Below, in pieces: positions 1 through 12,411 of a stretch of 60,000 nucleotides of DNA; position 1 is the first letter of the stretch, and each line of letters starts with the position of its first letter. The notes beneath the pieces were generated by a model that saw only the letters and a program-made list of their open reading frames with translations, made no database searches and was not told the DNA's origin. Both the position numbers and the translations under genes were made by a program. Origin of the DNA: Cryptomeria japonica (taxonomy: Eukaryota; Streptophyta; Pinopsida; Cupressales; Cupressaceae); NCBI RefSeq assembly GCF_030272615.1, contig NC_081414.1, positions 820,226,396 to 820,286,395 of the forward strand, written 5' to 3'.

Positions 1-840
1 TCAATATTTGAATTAAATCTCATGCAAAAATCAAATTGAAAATCAAAGTCAAAAAAATCAAATTGAAAATCAAAGTCAAAGTGCAAGCACATGCAAATTA
101 ATTAATTCAATTAATTAATTAAGTAAATCATTATCTTTTCAATTCTTATTTCTATCTTCCACTTTGCTTTTTTCTAAAAAGCTTTCAATCAGTTAACTAT
201 TCCATCTATTTTAATTGATTATTTCAATTAATTGATTAATTGCATCATTTCTTTAATTCTCTCCAATAATTATTTTTCTATCTTCTAGTTAGCTTTTTCT
301 AAATAAAGCTTTCTTTGTCATCAATTAATTATCCTCCAATCATTCTTTTTCATCTTTCAATCGACTTTTTTCTCAATCGGTTAACTCATTTATCTATTCA
401 ATCAATTGAGTTCCACCTCCAAATCAGCAGTTCAACTATCAATCAACATGTGAGCTCATTTGAGTTCCACCTCTTGATCATTATGTTCCACCTTATATTC
501 AATCATCTCCAATAATCTATAAATTGAGCATTCAATCTCCATTTTCAACAATCACGATCAATCAAGAACAATCACAAACTTTGAATCTTTGTGTCATTTG
601 CAGGTTGCCAGCATTATATCTGAGAGCCATCATACCACAAAGAGGAGAAGAACAATGGAAGCTACATGCAATCATGGAATAGGGAGATTTAATTGATTAT
701 TTTACATTCCTATTTGCTTGATTGTATCATTTCATTGGTTTTGTTTGAATTGCTCGAATAGTTAAGGGATTCGTGATTTCCCTCTGTTTCTAGTTGAATT
801 TAATGATGAATTTTAGCATACACAAAACTTATAACCAAAT
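1..840 (+). mobile_element. LTR-like fragment, left-truncated by the window
   Basis: This is AT-rich DNA with blocks of AATTAATT (about 95-245), then a TATA-like box CTATAAATTGAG at 518-529, then a segment around 640-670 resembling the stretch 3' of the TATA box in element B (shared words such as GACAATGGA/AACAATGGA and AGCCACATG/AGCTACATG). The order AT-rich block, TATA box, R/U5-like segment matches the LTRs of elements B and C. No primer binding site follows and no coding frame is convincing; the short ORF at 315-515 is low-complexity. The LTR interpretation is by analogy only. Confidence 0.35.
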
Positions 841-2640
841 TTGTAGGGTGTAAGGAAGATTCTAAAAAATAATATTTTCATCTAGCATGATAAAAGATAC
901 AACTCCAAACACCAAATAATACCCAAAGTTATGGTTTGAAGTTTTATTATTTTTTAAAATTTAAAATTACAAATATTTCAAGTGAGTCATAGGAACTTTT
1001 TAGAAATCGTGGTAGGAAAAAGAAAGGAAATCCTAGCATGCTTTTTAAAGGCCCCAACACACTAGTTAAAACAAATTTTTGGGCAAGGAGTGGAATGCAA
1101 GAATGAGACTAAAAGTAAAGGCATGACAAGTAATAAGAAAAACTAAATAAATATTAGGTGTCTCGCGATCAAAGGAAACTCTTTCTTTGATGAGGGGAGA
1201 TGATATGGATAAATAAATCAGACAATGGAGTATTGAACTTCAAGGAAAGGTAGTGTAATTATGATTTGGTTGGAGAAAACATAGTCTTGAACTAATGTTA
1301 ATTCCAAGGTAGAAGTGGAAAAATGCAATGGCAACAAAATGTAATAGCCATTCAATAGAAAAATAGGTAAAACTGTAGATTTTATGATTCTTGATGATGT
1401 TTTTGAATGTATTATTGAATATCAAAAGAGGCTAACATTTTATTCTTTTTAAGAGGAATACCATCTAAATTTGGTTTTTGCAAATGGACCAAAATTAACT
1501 AGAAAAATAAGGCTTAGGAAATTGAATCCTTGGGAGGGTTAGGAAAGGGCTATGTGTCTTGTAATTTAAATTTGTTGACCATGCAAAAACTATGTTACAA
1601 TATGACACAGGCGTATTTTGTGTCTATGTTTGTTACTTGCAAGCTTGGACCTTAAATTTCCTATGTAGATAAAGCTACCCTTTTAAAAACTTGATTTTAG
1701 ACCTTTAAGGGGAACTATTTCAGAACTTGGAAGAGTTTTCTAGTGTAAAAACAACATAAATATATTTTTTGGACTAAAGGTATGTACTTAGGTTAAAAGC
1801 ACAAACTCATATTAGACTTCTGGCTGACTAAATAGTTTCTATTGAAACATTTTCAATTAGAGAGAATCTAGTCAAAAGGATTTAGCCCAAAACCACATGC
1901 CTTCTATGTGGCCCACAAGGTTTTGATTAAAACAATTTTGATAAAAATTGAAAATGCTATAGAAAATGATAAAACCTAGGGAGACTTGAGTGGATGCGAC
2001 AAATTTGGAGTTCCCTATGGATTATAGCAAGAGGTTCCCAAAAATAGGAAATGTGGAAAGACATGTGCCACAATGGATTTTTGAAAATGACCAATGCATG
2101 GACAAACAAATGCCTTTAACTAATGTATGGAAAAATGATAATATCACGGACTGTGAATTTCAGTAATATGGGCAAGAAGAGTTGTAATGGATTTGATTGG
2201 AATAGATATGGAAGGCCTCATAATGGTTTTGGTGGTAATTAATCTGGAAGGATAGAATTGTGGTTTCATTCTTTCAAGTGTGATAATTAGTCACAAAGGA
2301 CTACAATTTTCCATGCTTTTGGCACCAAGAGAAAATCATTCAGAAGACTTGAGGAGAGGTCTAGTATTTTTTTTAGTCAGAATTGAAAAGGAATAGGTCA
2401 TCTTAGAAAAACCTTTCATCATACAATGATCATATGAAAATAGTTCTCAACCATTTTTAGAGACAAAATTTTGGTATCTAGTTCCCTCTATCAAACTTAT
2501 AGATTCTCTGTTTGATTTCCTTGCAAGAGATCTACACATGAATTTTGTGTTCATCTAGATTTGGGTAGGAAAAGTGTTTCTTTCAAATTTGCATAATTAG
2601 GTTTCATCAAATTGGTATGCATCTCTTTGTTTCCATATGC
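841..2640. other. No recognisable gene; AT-rich relic DNA
   Basis: All frames are broken every few tens of codons and I recognise no domain. It lies between an LTR-like fragment and the LINE ORF1 relic, so part of it may be LINE 5' sequence, but nothing in it proves that. Confidence 0.4.
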
Positions 2641-4070
2641 TATCTTCAGATTATTTTTGGTTGTTTTTAAAAACGAGGCAACTAAAATAAGATTTTGAGT
2701 AAATTTTTCTATTGATTCAAACACTTTGTCCTAGCAATTCAATCTTGAAAACCAAATTTGTCCTTGCCCATGGATAGCCCCTCTCTTCTTCGATCCCAAT
2801 TTGTCCTTCCTAATCTCCTTTTGGAATTTACAAATGCTGCTATTTTAAAGAAAATTGGGGATTCATTTGTTTTTTTTGAAATTATGAAATTGCTTTTGAT
2901 AATGGATCTTTGTTGATTAATATATGTGCGTTGGTAGAAAACAAGGCTTCTATCCCGAGATCAGTCAATCTACAATTTATTAATGGGATCTGGAATAAAT
3001 TATTCGTGGAGGCTAAAGAATCTTTGCCTAGGGGAAATAAAGAGATGGTTATAGACATTTTTTTCAAATTGTGTACTCAAAGTTGGAACTTCAAATCATG
3101 TTAGGGTATTTCAATCCCATATAAGTGATTAGGGCCCAAAGTTGTCAATCCTCCTCCAACATAAATTCCTCGTGATGGACACCTTCTGAAGATTGTAACC
3201 CCTATTTATATTTCTCAATTGCATTCCAAGGCTAATAATAAGGGTTTGGAAAATACCCTTACTAAGATTCGGGAAAATGATATGCTTTTAGAGCTTGATA
3301 TAAATGATAATTTGATTTAGTAGATGGGGGATAAAATTAAAGATCCTATAATGGAGGAACTGCCCCTTGCTTCACCCTTGGAGAATGTTGAGTGTGTAAA
3401 TACCCATACATTGGTTAATGCAAGTACATAAAAAGAGAATTTGACTTTACTCTCTCTAGTACCACTTTGGAAGAGATCAATGCCCCACATACAAAATATG
3501 TTGACTCTACTATTGATCCCTAGTTTGAAAGGAATGCATCATAAGTCAAAAATGGATTTGAGAATGTTGTAGGCACATCCATTGATAATTTACAATCAAC
3601 AAATCTTTCTGAGAATCCCATGCTAGAAGGAATCTTTGCAAAGAAATGTGTCTGATTCTTGAAGACAAATTGGTTAATTTGGTCAGGATAATTGTTGATA
3701 AAATAAAGGTGCAATTAACTAAGTAAATTGAATATCCAATAGAAAAATATTAACTTTCAACTTGGAACTATAATCCCCTCCCAATCTCACATACAAAAAG
3801 AGATGTGACTCCACAACAAACACCATCCAAATCAAATCTTGAGAGGAAACCTAATATTCAAATAAATAAAAAACATGAGATTATGGTGGACATTCAATCA
3901 ATTATAGAATAGAAGTTGATTGTAACAAATAGGAAGAAAGCTAATGCTACAAAAGATAGTCTTGGTAAGTCTCACTCATCAAGTGGAAAAGAGAAGCGAT
4001 TGGAGGTTTTTGTTGGGGATCAACCACCCCTAGACAAAAATCTCAGAATGGGGAGAGTCAAAAACTCCCC
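2640..4070 (+). pseudogene. LINE (plant L1) ORF1 remnant
   Basis: Plus-strand fragments resemble the ORF1 nucleic-acid-binding protein of plant L1 elements. The best stretch is 2,910-3,104, with the phrase IPRSVNLQFINGIWNKLF in the position where plant LINE ORF1 proteins carry a (L)P.SV.L...G.W.Q...YE-type segment; just upstream is an equivalent of the LPLEFWNEEALKKIG segment. The 3' part (3,300-4,060) is low-complexity and polar, with many stops, as in the ORF1 tail. The reading frame is destroyed by stops and frameshifts. Assignment rests partly on the ORF2 endonuclease start that follows directly. Confidence 0.5.
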
Positions 4071-4077
4071 TCAAACA

Positions 4078-7000
4078 TAATGAGGATCACTTAATGGAAT
4101 TATAGGGGCTCAAACACCCCTAACAATAGGCATTTAATCAAATGCCAATTAGATTGATAAATACAAATATTGTTTTATTACAAGAAACAAAACTCTTATT
4201 GTCCCAATCATCTTTGCTTTTTAGTGATTAGTGTAAATGGAAATATTGTGTTTCACTTGCAATTGGAGCTTATAGATGTTTGGTTGTTCTTTGGAATGGT
4301 GCACATTGTGTCAGTTGATTTTGTTGTGTCAAGTGAACACTATATATTAGTAATTGTTCAGTTTCGTTCTTCATCAGAAATATTTATGGTTATTTAATAT
4401 CTATGGTCCTACTAATGTGGCTTTGAAGTGATATGTTTAGAATCAGGTGGCTTCTACTTCTTTCCCTCTTCTAAATGAGATTAGAATTTATGGAGGAGAC
4501 TACAATTCTTTTCTTGAGGATTCTAAGAAATTGGGAGGTATTATTCCAAACAAGAGGGTGATGGAGGACTTTGTCTCACAAATCAAAGTGATGTATTGTG
4601 TTTCAAAAAATGGTTCCTTTACTTGGACTAATAAATGTAGAGATTTTTTACAAATTTTTGAGAGGTTGGATCGATTCTTTATTTCTAATAACTGGTTACT
4701 CTCTTCTCTTTATTAGTCTTCTATTTTGGTTCTTTCTAGATCAGACCATTTCCCCATTTTGTTATCTATTTTTTATGGTAGAGTCTTATATAAGTCTTCT
4801 TTCAAGTTTGAGTCAATGTGGTTTAAAGATCATAATTTTATTTTATTAATCAATTATTGTTGGAACAATTATCCTCTAATTGAGGAGTCTAAGATGTTCA
4901 AGTTGCAAAATAAATTGAAACATCTTAAAAAAAGAATAAAGGTATGGAATTCTTCACACTTCAAAATTATTTTTGCAAAGAAATATAGGATTGAATAAGA
5001 ACTTTTAGAGTTAGATGAAGTGGTTTTTCATAAGGACATGGATAATCATTGTTATGAGGAAGAGATGATCTACTAAATTCTGATTTGGGAGAGGTTTTAC
5101 TTGAAGAAGAAGAGTACTAGAGGTATAAATCCAAAGAATGTTGGCTTAGAGATTGGGATGAGAACACAAATTTCTTCCATGCCTCTACAAAAATTATAAG
5201 ATAGAGTAATATGATTGAGTCTATCCACTCTCCTAATGTTGTTCTCTTATCTAATAAGTTAGTAATACAAGCTAACATTGTGTTCTTTTATTGGAGGTGA
5301 AAAAGGTGATTTTTTCTATGGCTCTAAACAAGGCACCTGAGCTGGATGGCTTTGTCACTCTTTTCTATCATAAATGTTGGGAAATTTTAGGTATGGATAT
5401 TTTCGTAGCTTTAGAGAAGGCTCAAAAGAATAGGTCTATTCTTGGGGATTCTAACACTACTTCTATAGCTCTTATTCCCAAGAAGGTTCCCTTATCAACC
5501 TTTAAATATTTTCGACCAATTGCTCTTTGTAATACAATTTATTAATGTTTCACTAAAGCTATTGCTCATGGATTGAATAAGATAATTCCAATGAATTTTT
5601 AGAGGAGCAAGGAGGTTTTGTCTTAGGTAGGGAAACATTGGATGGGGCAATTAGGGCATGAGAAGTTTTTCATTCAATTCTAATAGAAAAAATTCCATCA
5701 ATGGTCCTTAAACTAGATATGGAAAAGTACATGATAGAGTTAATTGGTCTTTTATTTTATTAGTTCTTTGAAATTTTGGTTTTAGTGAGAAGTGGTGTGA
5801 ATGGATCAATTTTTGTATATTTGGAGCAAGATTTTCAATACTAATGAACAACACTCATTGTGGATTTTTCTCTTCTACACAAGGCATTAGATAGGGAGAT
5901 CCTTTATATCAATTTTTATTTATTATGATGGTTGAAGCTTTAAACAAGTCAATCAAAGTTGTTCATGTTTCCTCACTTTGGGAAGGAGTCAAGATATCTT
6001 CTTACCTTGAGACCTTTACACATTGTCTATTTGTGGCTAAAACTCTTCTATTTGGACAAAAAAATATATATAGATAAATTATTAGCAAATTATTCTATTT
6101 CTTCAGGCCAGCTGATAAATAAAGAGAAGTTCAAAATTTTCTTTTTGAATGTGCCACCTTTGGTGCAACAGGGACTTACTATTTTTTAAGGTTTTTCAAT
6201 AGAATCACTTCCAAGTAAGTATTTAGGGTTACCTTTCTATTTAGGAAAAGAAAAGCACTTCTTTTGGAAAAAAGTAATTACCACCATCTCTTATAGAATC
6301 CTCACTTGGAAATTAAAGTGGCTCACCTTAACTAGGAAACTAACTATGATCAAATTTGTGTTAAGTGCAATTCCTATTTATCTAATGACTATCTAAAAAA
6401 TGTGTAAAGAGGTTGTAAAAGATCTTCAAGAAGTAATGCATTCCTTTCTTTGGGTAGATAATATTCAAGGCAAGGAAAAACTACCTTTGGTGGCTTGTGA
6501 TTACACGAAAGGAATGGGAGGTGTTGGGATTGGAAACTTAGAGCTTAAAAATATGGTACTTGGAGCCAAAATGATTTGGAGAATCTATTGTACTCCTTCG
6601 AGTAGATGGTGAAAACTTCTGAAACATAGATACTTGGATAATATGGATAGAGAGAGAATCTTACCATAATAAATCTTCCAAATGGTTAAAAGATGTGGAA
6701 CTTAATGTCTTCCTACATGGATGTTCCTCTTCTTAATATTTCTCAAGTAATTTATAATGGTGAGAAATCCCTCTTTGGGAAGATGCTTGGAATGGGCATA
6801 AACCTCTCAATTCTCTGGGCAATTGGTTATTAATAGAGTTAATTTTGAAACAAATTTGGGGTCATAAAGGCAAGGAATTATATTTCAATGGATTTCACTT
6901 CCTTTCCCTTCAAGTTAAATGGAGATCCTTTGAATTCCTCTTGGACCCCAATAATATGAAGACCTCTTTAGAAATAGAAATTTCTAAAAGGACCATTATT

Positions 7001-7343
7001 TTTTTGGAGGAAGATGAAATTATGTGGGCAAAGTCATATTCTAGTTGCTACACTATCAGAGAGGGATACAATAGTCTTATTGCAAGATAGGAACTTCGAA
7101 ATTGGCTCTCTAAGTTGTTTTAGGGATCATCTTGTCTCCTCAAAGTTAGCAGCTTTGCTTGGCTTGTTGGGAAAGATAGAATTTTAACAGGAATGAAATT
7201 GGACAAACTTGAAATTACCCCTCTTTTTCCTTGTGTTTTATGTGAAAAAGCATATGAAATATTAGACCATTTATTGCTTAGTTACGTTTTTACTCAACAA
7301 TGTTGGAATTGTCTTAAGTAAATATTTGATTGGTATTCCCTTT
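4078..7343 (+). pseudogene. LINE (plant L1) ORF2: endonuclease, reverse transcriptase, zinc-binding domain (degraded)
   Basis: ORF2 of a non-LTR retrotransposon. In order: the endonuclease start at about 4,078 (MRIT, a stop, WNYRGSNTP, matching the usual MRILSWNCRGLN); the endonuclease core 4,447-4,800 (GGDYNSFL, GSFTWTNK, ERLDRFFISNNW, SRSDHFPILL); the pre-RT segment 5,100-5,220 (FHASTKI); the start of RT at 5,291-5,545 (MALNKAPELDGF, FRPIALCN); a badly decayed RT core; the thumb/connection part 6,400-6,612 (GMGGVGIGNLELKNMVLGAK); and the RT-associated zinc-binding domain near 7,110-7,320 (CVLCEK, DHLLLSYVF). There are dozens of stops and frameshifts, so it is inactive. A copia derivative interrupts it at 7,344 and the 3' end resumes at 12,839. 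Confidence 0.85.
7254..7343 (+). repeat. LINE 3' segment duplicated on both sides of the copia insertion (left copy)
   Basis: This 90-bp part of the LINE zinc-binding domain ends at the copia LTR and recurs at 12,839-12,928, just outside the other LTR, with about 12 differences (roughly 87% identity by eye). It is far too long for a copia target-site duplication (5 bp). Confidence 0.8.
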
Positions 7344-7788
7344 TGTAAGAATTTGTCAAAAATAGCCAAGATCAAGAGCACAATGAATAGCATAAAAGAG
7401 AGACAAAAGATTGATAAGAATAAACTGTATTCTAATCAAGATGCAAAATAAGATCAACTGGATCATTACATACAATGTAAGATGAGTTTCCTTATAAAGG
7501 CAAGGCCGTATGGATATGTGAGCACACAATCATGACATGTGGCTCAATGATAAACAAGGGTAGGTGAGGGAAGGTAGGAGAAATAATAAAATATTTCACA
7601 AGAGGTGGATCACACACCAAAGGTGGAATGTAACAACAAGATAAAACCGCAAAAGGTGGAATTTCTCCTACATGCATCATCCCTATGTGCACACTTCCCT
7701 AGGTGTCTCATATTTAAACTACTATGAGATGCATTATCCTAAGTCAACTTAAGTAAAGTGTAATTATGAGACATAATTTACACCAACA
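7344..7788 (-). repeat. 3' LTR of the copia derivative
   Basis: On the minus strand this LTR reads TGTTGGTGTAAATTATG...TCTTACA, with canonical TG/CA ends. It is 445 bp. The second copy is at 12,412-12,840 (about 93% identical by eye). The PPT abuts its right edge. Confidence 0.9.
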
Positions 7789-7801
7789 TCCCCCCTTAAG
7801 T
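7789..7801 (-). other. Polypurine tract of the copia derivative
   Basis: The minus-strand sequence CTTAAGGGGGGA lies immediately upstream of the 3' LTR (TGTTGG), the expected place and composition for the plus-strand primer of reverse transcription. Confidence 0.8.
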
Positions 7802-7854
7802 GCAACTTAGGGGAATGTAGACTCAAGCTAACAATGCAAGATGGGTCTTGACTA

Positions 7855-8615
7855 CTAGGCCATGTTAGGTACCCATGTACAAATGCAAATGAAAGAAAAG
7901 TAATTCAATCTGTCACAAATGGAGAAAGGGATAAAACCACATGGGAAAAAACTCCCCCCAAAAGAGAGACAAAAACTATACAAAATAACTCTCAAAGTAG
8001 TATGAGAAGGACAAAACCCCATGTGAGGAAAAAGTCCCCTCCATAAGAGAGAAGAAGAGAGACCAAGTAGTCCCCCCTCAATGTATAATGTGCACCAATA
8101 GTAGAAGCTCAAAACTGAATGAAGAAAATGCTCCACGATTGTCGAACAACACTCTTCCCCTTAGGAAGAAACAAAACCAAAGGTGTGTCCATGAGATCTC
8201 CCCAATCATGAAGGGAAGACGTAGGAAAAAAACTCAAGATGTATGGAGTCATTGAAAACTACTCAAGTGTCCCCATGTTGATTTTGAAAGTTGCCCCCTC
8301 AAAATCAGGTGTACTAATCCACACTGCTGAAAAAGGAAATCCAAGATCTAGTGGAGATAAATGTAAGACATAATCCAAAGACTCACATGTCTCCTCTAAG
8401 GATAAAGAGACCTCCTCCAAGTGTTGTACATAAGAATCTACAATCATGTCACCCTCGAAAGAATGATCAAGTAGAGAATGAACAAGGGGGTCAGAGTGTT
8501 CCCTCACAACAACTGAAGAAGGATCATCTTTATTAAAGAGAAGATGAATGTCATCAACGATGTCTCCCAAAACTGCAATGTAGGACTCCACAAACAAACC
8601 TGCAATGTATGTCAA
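7855..8615 (-). pseudogene. Tail ORF(s) of the copia derivative, unknown function
   Basis: Between the truncated pre-integrase and the PPT lie two minus-strand readings. One is at 8,259-8,615 (118 codons, very acidic, rich in Asp, Glu and Val, e.g. GDIVDDIHLLFNKDD). The other is a hydrophobic, Ser/Phe-rich stretch at 7,855-8,136. Neither matches integrase, RT or any family I know. They may be non-coding 3' sequence or a diverged accessory ORF. The acidic ORF starts just after a stop and is in a different style from the gag gene. Confidence 0.35.
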
Positions 8616-8660
8616 GTAGTCATCCCAAGTAACTGAATTTGGAAGACAAGGTATATTGTG

Positions 8661-9240
8661 CTACACTAAATCACAAGAAGACCAAACTGTAGCAACAACT
8701 ACATCATCAGGTGCAATGGTAGATGTGATATTAATAGGAGGAGATGAAATCAAGTAACCAAAGTTCTCCTCAATATTTGAATCAAGACAAGAAGTGTGAT
8801 CAACATATGAAGAATCAATCTCATCAAGAGAAACAAAATCTGCAAAGGAGTACAACTGAGATTTATGATCCACCAACCCTATAGCGATAATAGATTTAGT
8901 CTCCAATTCTCTAATGATAACTTAATCAGGTGTGAACTCCACAGTTTTCCTTGTTGCCCTGCGAGTGATTTGATAGATGGAAAGAAGATTGTTTGTCAAA
9001 TGGGGTACACACAATACACCATTGAAGGAGTTTTCCCCAATGGTAATATGTCCTTTCCCAATAACATTCATATATGTATGATTGCCCATCAAAATTGGTG
9101 GCATGTTGCAAGGCTCAAATGAAGAGAACATAGATTGCGAAGATGCCATATGATGAGAAGCTCTCAAATCTAGAAGCCATCTCCCTGAATCATGACTTGT
9201 AATAACATAAAGAGCTTGTCGCCTTCCTTTTGACTACAAG
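8661..9240 (-). pseudogene. Copia protease and GAG-pre-integrase fragment
   Basis: The minus-strand reading contains WLLDLRASHHMASSQSMF, the equivalent of the copia protease active-site region W..DSGAS.HM, followed by NVIGKGHITI, GVLCVPHLTNNLLSI and, after one stop, IAIGLVDHKSQLYSF, the GAG-pre-integrase start. The catalytic DSG triad reads DLR here, so the protease would be dead. The integrase zinc finger and catalytic core that should follow are missing. Confidence 0.8.
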
Positions 9241-9339
9241 GAAGGGGAAGGATATGAATCCTTCTTCTTGTAAGCAGATGGAAAATCATTGTTGTTCTTC
9301 TTGAGGATGTTGGTTAGCTCATCAATCTACTTAGTGTGG

Positions 9340-10147
9340 CAATGATGCTCATCATGACCATTTTTCTTGCAATATAAACAAGAAAGTCTCTCCTTATACG
9401 ATTTTCCCTTAGGTGAGGATGTAGAATCCTTTTGTTGTGGAGAGGAATATTGTGCTCTATCTTGTTGTGTCTTAGGCTTGAACTACTTTTGCTTCTTGTT
9501 GGAATCCTTTCCTTGATTCTCTTGATTAACCACCAAAGCCATAGACTTTGAAGGCTTGAGAATCCCCATGCTCAACAACTTTGACTACTCCAACATCAAC
9601 ATCTCTATGAATGCATCAAATGAGGGCATAGTGAAAGAACTGCCCACTGTCAAGTGATGAGTTTGGAAGCTAGAAATAAATGCTACATATTTTGATGGAA
9701 GCTTTCTCAATAGGTTGTAGACCAACCGCGCACCCTTCTTATCAATGCCACAATCCTTAAGTTGTGCTCTTAGCTCATTTTCCTTAGTGACATAGTCTTG
9801 GATTGTATCAAATTTTTTGGGATCCAACAAAGTGAGATCATTATCAAGTTGGTAGTCCCAAATCTCATCAATTTGGCCATACAATTTACCCAATATATCC
9901 CATTCATCCCTTACTATTTTACACTTTTCAATGTGAAAGATGAGATCCTTTGATATATATACTTCCTTAATGTCCCTATTTCCATAACATTTTTAGCGAG
10001 ACATTCCATATGAGCATTGGGATCAACTTTAGGATCAACTAGTGTAGTGATAGTTCCATCAATATAGTGAATTAATCCCTTTACCCTTAGCTTACTCCAT
10101 ACATCAATTTTCCATGAAAGATATGTTAGTATGTGGCGACTGATCAT
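9340..10147 (-). pseudogene. Copia gag (UBN2-type capsid and zinc knuckle), broken
   Basis: This is the structural Gag of a Ty1/copia element. The N-terminal part (9,914-10,147) and the capsid part (9,585-9,893) are in separate frames. The capsid part contains IWDYQLDNDLTLLDP, KKGARLVYNLLRKLPSKYVAFISSF and MPSFDAFIEMLMLE, the pattern of the copia gag-polypeptide family (L..LP..Y..F...). Downstream at about 9,350 a CCHC-like zinc knuckle is recognisable (CLYCKKNGHDEHHC). A stop and at least one frameshift separate the parts. The capsid is better preserved than the rest of this element. Confidence 0.8.
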
Positions 10148-10289
10148 GCAATAAAAAAAATTGTCATTTTTTTAGAAAAAAAAACCGACATTGACAAAAA
10201 TCCTAAAAAGGTCAACTTTGTATGTTGCCCTAAAAATTGCATGTTATAAGTAGTTGGAATGTAAAAGGCATTATAATGATGTTGTACTC

Positions 10290-10450
10290 ATTTACTAGAT
10301 AATAAGAAAAGATTTGACGACCGTGTTCTATGGATGTAGCCCAGCTTGGGTGAACCATGTTAAATCTCTGTGTTATCTATGCTATGTATTTTTCTTCATC
10401 TTTTGTGTTTGTATCTGCATATAATTATTAATTTGTATTTGCTTTGGATT
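10290..10450 (+). repeat. Fragment resembling the 3' part of another copia LTR
   Basis: The sequence around 10,330-10,380 (ATGGATGTAGCCCAGCTTGG, then GTGAACCATGTTAAATCTCTG) has the arrangement typical of the R/U5 region of many plant copia LTRs (GTGGATGTAG..., TGAACCACGTAAATC...). No PBS follows, so it may be a solo-LTR fragment nested inside the minus-strand element in opposite orientation. Confidence 0.5.
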
Positions 10451-10552
10451 TGCCTAAACCCTAATAAGATAGTTATGTGGAGTTAAAAGTAAAAATTTAG
10501 GAAAACTCATAGCAACAAAATGCAAGAGAAAAATATAAAGAGAGGCACAATC

Positions 10553-10608
10553 ACACCCCCCCCCCCCCCCCCCAAATTTAGTCAATCAAAGAACCCCCCG
10601 CCCCCCCA
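10553..10608. repeat. Poly-C tracts
   Basis: There are two C homopolymer runs, one of about 20 C ending near 10,573 and a second, CCCCCCGCCCCCCC, near 10,595-10,608. Their lengths should be treated as uncertain because such runs are prone to sequencing error. Confidence 0.9.
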
Positions 10609-12399
10609 AGCAAATTACAAGTATCAAATAGGCCAAAAATGACCAAATACTGAAAGTACATTTTCTACTCAAAATGGTGAAAGTCTGATAGCACCATATG
10701 AAAGTAGACAAAAAATTACGCACTTAAAAAAAATAGCATCCAAAAAGGAGGTCATATGAGCACGAACGAATCCTCTAAAGTTGCAAAATCAAGGATTGGA
10801 TAGGTACAATTGTGAAAAACTAAAAATTATGTAAAATTTGTCCACCAAAATCATAAAACACCACCACCACTATGAAGAGCATGAAAAATTAGCCCAAATT
10901 AAAAAACATCGCACTGTTAAAGGCCTCAAAATGACCAAGTTATGAGCCTTCAAAGTTGGACTACAAATTCAAAAATCTCATTGAGAGGGGGTCCAAAACA
11001 TTTCAAAAAATGGTGATGCAGTGTTGACGTCAACATTTGAGAAGCTTAAATATGACTCCCATCTGTCCATCAAGAAAATTTCACCTCCTTGTTGCGTGGC
11101 ATTCATGCAGCATGGATGGATGACTTGGACCAACCACAAGTCAAAACATGTCGTATGAGTTGTACAGACAGATGGCATTGTAGATGACATGGCATAGCTA
11201 ACTATGTTTTTGTATGCTGATGTGGATTGTATAGATGAATCTGCGTCTGACATGTAGTTATATGGATATTACGTGGCACTGATGTGGTGCTAAGTTGGTA
11301 GTACGGTCGGTATAAAATTGATAGTGTCAACATGTGGCACTGTTGACTGGGCTATCGTGCGATGATGTGTCACTTTATGGATAAATAAAATTTGTCATGT
11401 GTCTATACGGATCTGATATGGTCAATGACGTGTTTGTTGACTCAACGAATGACTATGTAGTGACTTAACAGTTTGCGTGGTGGGTACAAACCAATTAACA
11501 CTTGCCACATGACATTGACTATGCACTGTGTGGCCGATTATGTGGATGTCTTGTGGCGGCTAACTTATTGATGTCTGGAAAATGAGAGATTGTCACATGG
11601 TGTACAGTATGCAAGTGGGAGCAAAGGGAGTGATGTCATGTGGCGGTGTCACTTTGAATCATGGCAAATGAAGTGTCATCGTGTGGCAATGTTGTTGGCC
11701 TACCAAGTAGAGCATATGTCACAAATTCAAGTTGTCAGAGGAGTTAGGACGACTGCCAAAAGAAGAGGCGGTGGTGGGGTTGAGTGGGGAGGTGGGTTGG
11801 GTGCCGTGCAAAGTAGGCGGGAGGAGCCAGAACTAGGTTGTCAAAGTCGTGAGATGGTGGAGTAGTCGTCGGAATGAGTGGAATGGCCGGCGAAGAAAGA
11901 CTTCCCAGTAGGATGTGTAGGGGTTGTACAGTCATCGGGAGGTGGGTGCAAGTACAAGCGGTCGACGGTGAGCAAACAAAGCTGCTAGCAAAAAAAAATA
12001 CATTGCAAAAAAATGCTACGGAGTGGCAGGGGGTCTGCAGACCCCCCCCAAAAACAATATTTTTTTGATTTAAAAAATAGAACTTTCTACATGCCAAAAA
12101 ATAAAACTGCGAAAAGATTTAAAGAATATGGTATTTAAAAAAATGATTTTTGCATAAAATAATTTTTAAAAAAAATCGTACAGTATGCCCAAATGGGCAA
12201 AAAAACTTCCTCCAAAGTCCCAAAATGCACTTTCACAAAAAATAGACAAAAATATTCTCAAAATTCATGGAAATGGCCTTCTGGACTCAATGGTGAGGTC
12301 AAAATTGTCATAAGATGCCCCCAATTTTTGAAATTCCTCAAATTTGAAAATGAATGCTCCAAAATATCTCAACAAAGACTACTCAATGAAGCCCTTATG

Positions 12400-12411
12400 G
12401 CTCTGATACCA
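12400..12411 (-). other. Primer binding site (initiator tRNA-Met type)
   Basis: The minus-strand sequence TGGTATCAGAGC directly abuts the 5' LTR end (...CTTACA). It is the standard plant copia PBS complementary to the 3' end of initiator methionine tRNA. It fixes element orientation and the LTR boundary at 12,412. Confidence 0.93.

Larger units (their letters stand above)
10148..12399. other. Long non-coding leader or insertion between copia PBS and gag
   Basis: Copia gag usually starts shortly after the PBS; here 2.25 kb intervenes. It holds a plus-strand copia-LTR-like fragment (10,290-10,450), a poly-C run, and a comparatively GC-rich stretch (about 11,000-12,060) full of TGTGGC and TGACTTG-like words. 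ORFs at 11,590-11,865 (plus) and 11,744-12,097 (minus) overlap and resemble nothing I know. The last 350 bp before the PBS are A-rich leader-like sequence. Confidence 0.5.

Noticed and set aside
11744-12097. 117-codon minus-strand ORF and overlapping plus-strand ORF (11,590-11,865)
   Set aside because: They occupy the same GC-richer DNA on both strands with no recognisable motif; most likely chance ORFs in a stretch of higher GC.
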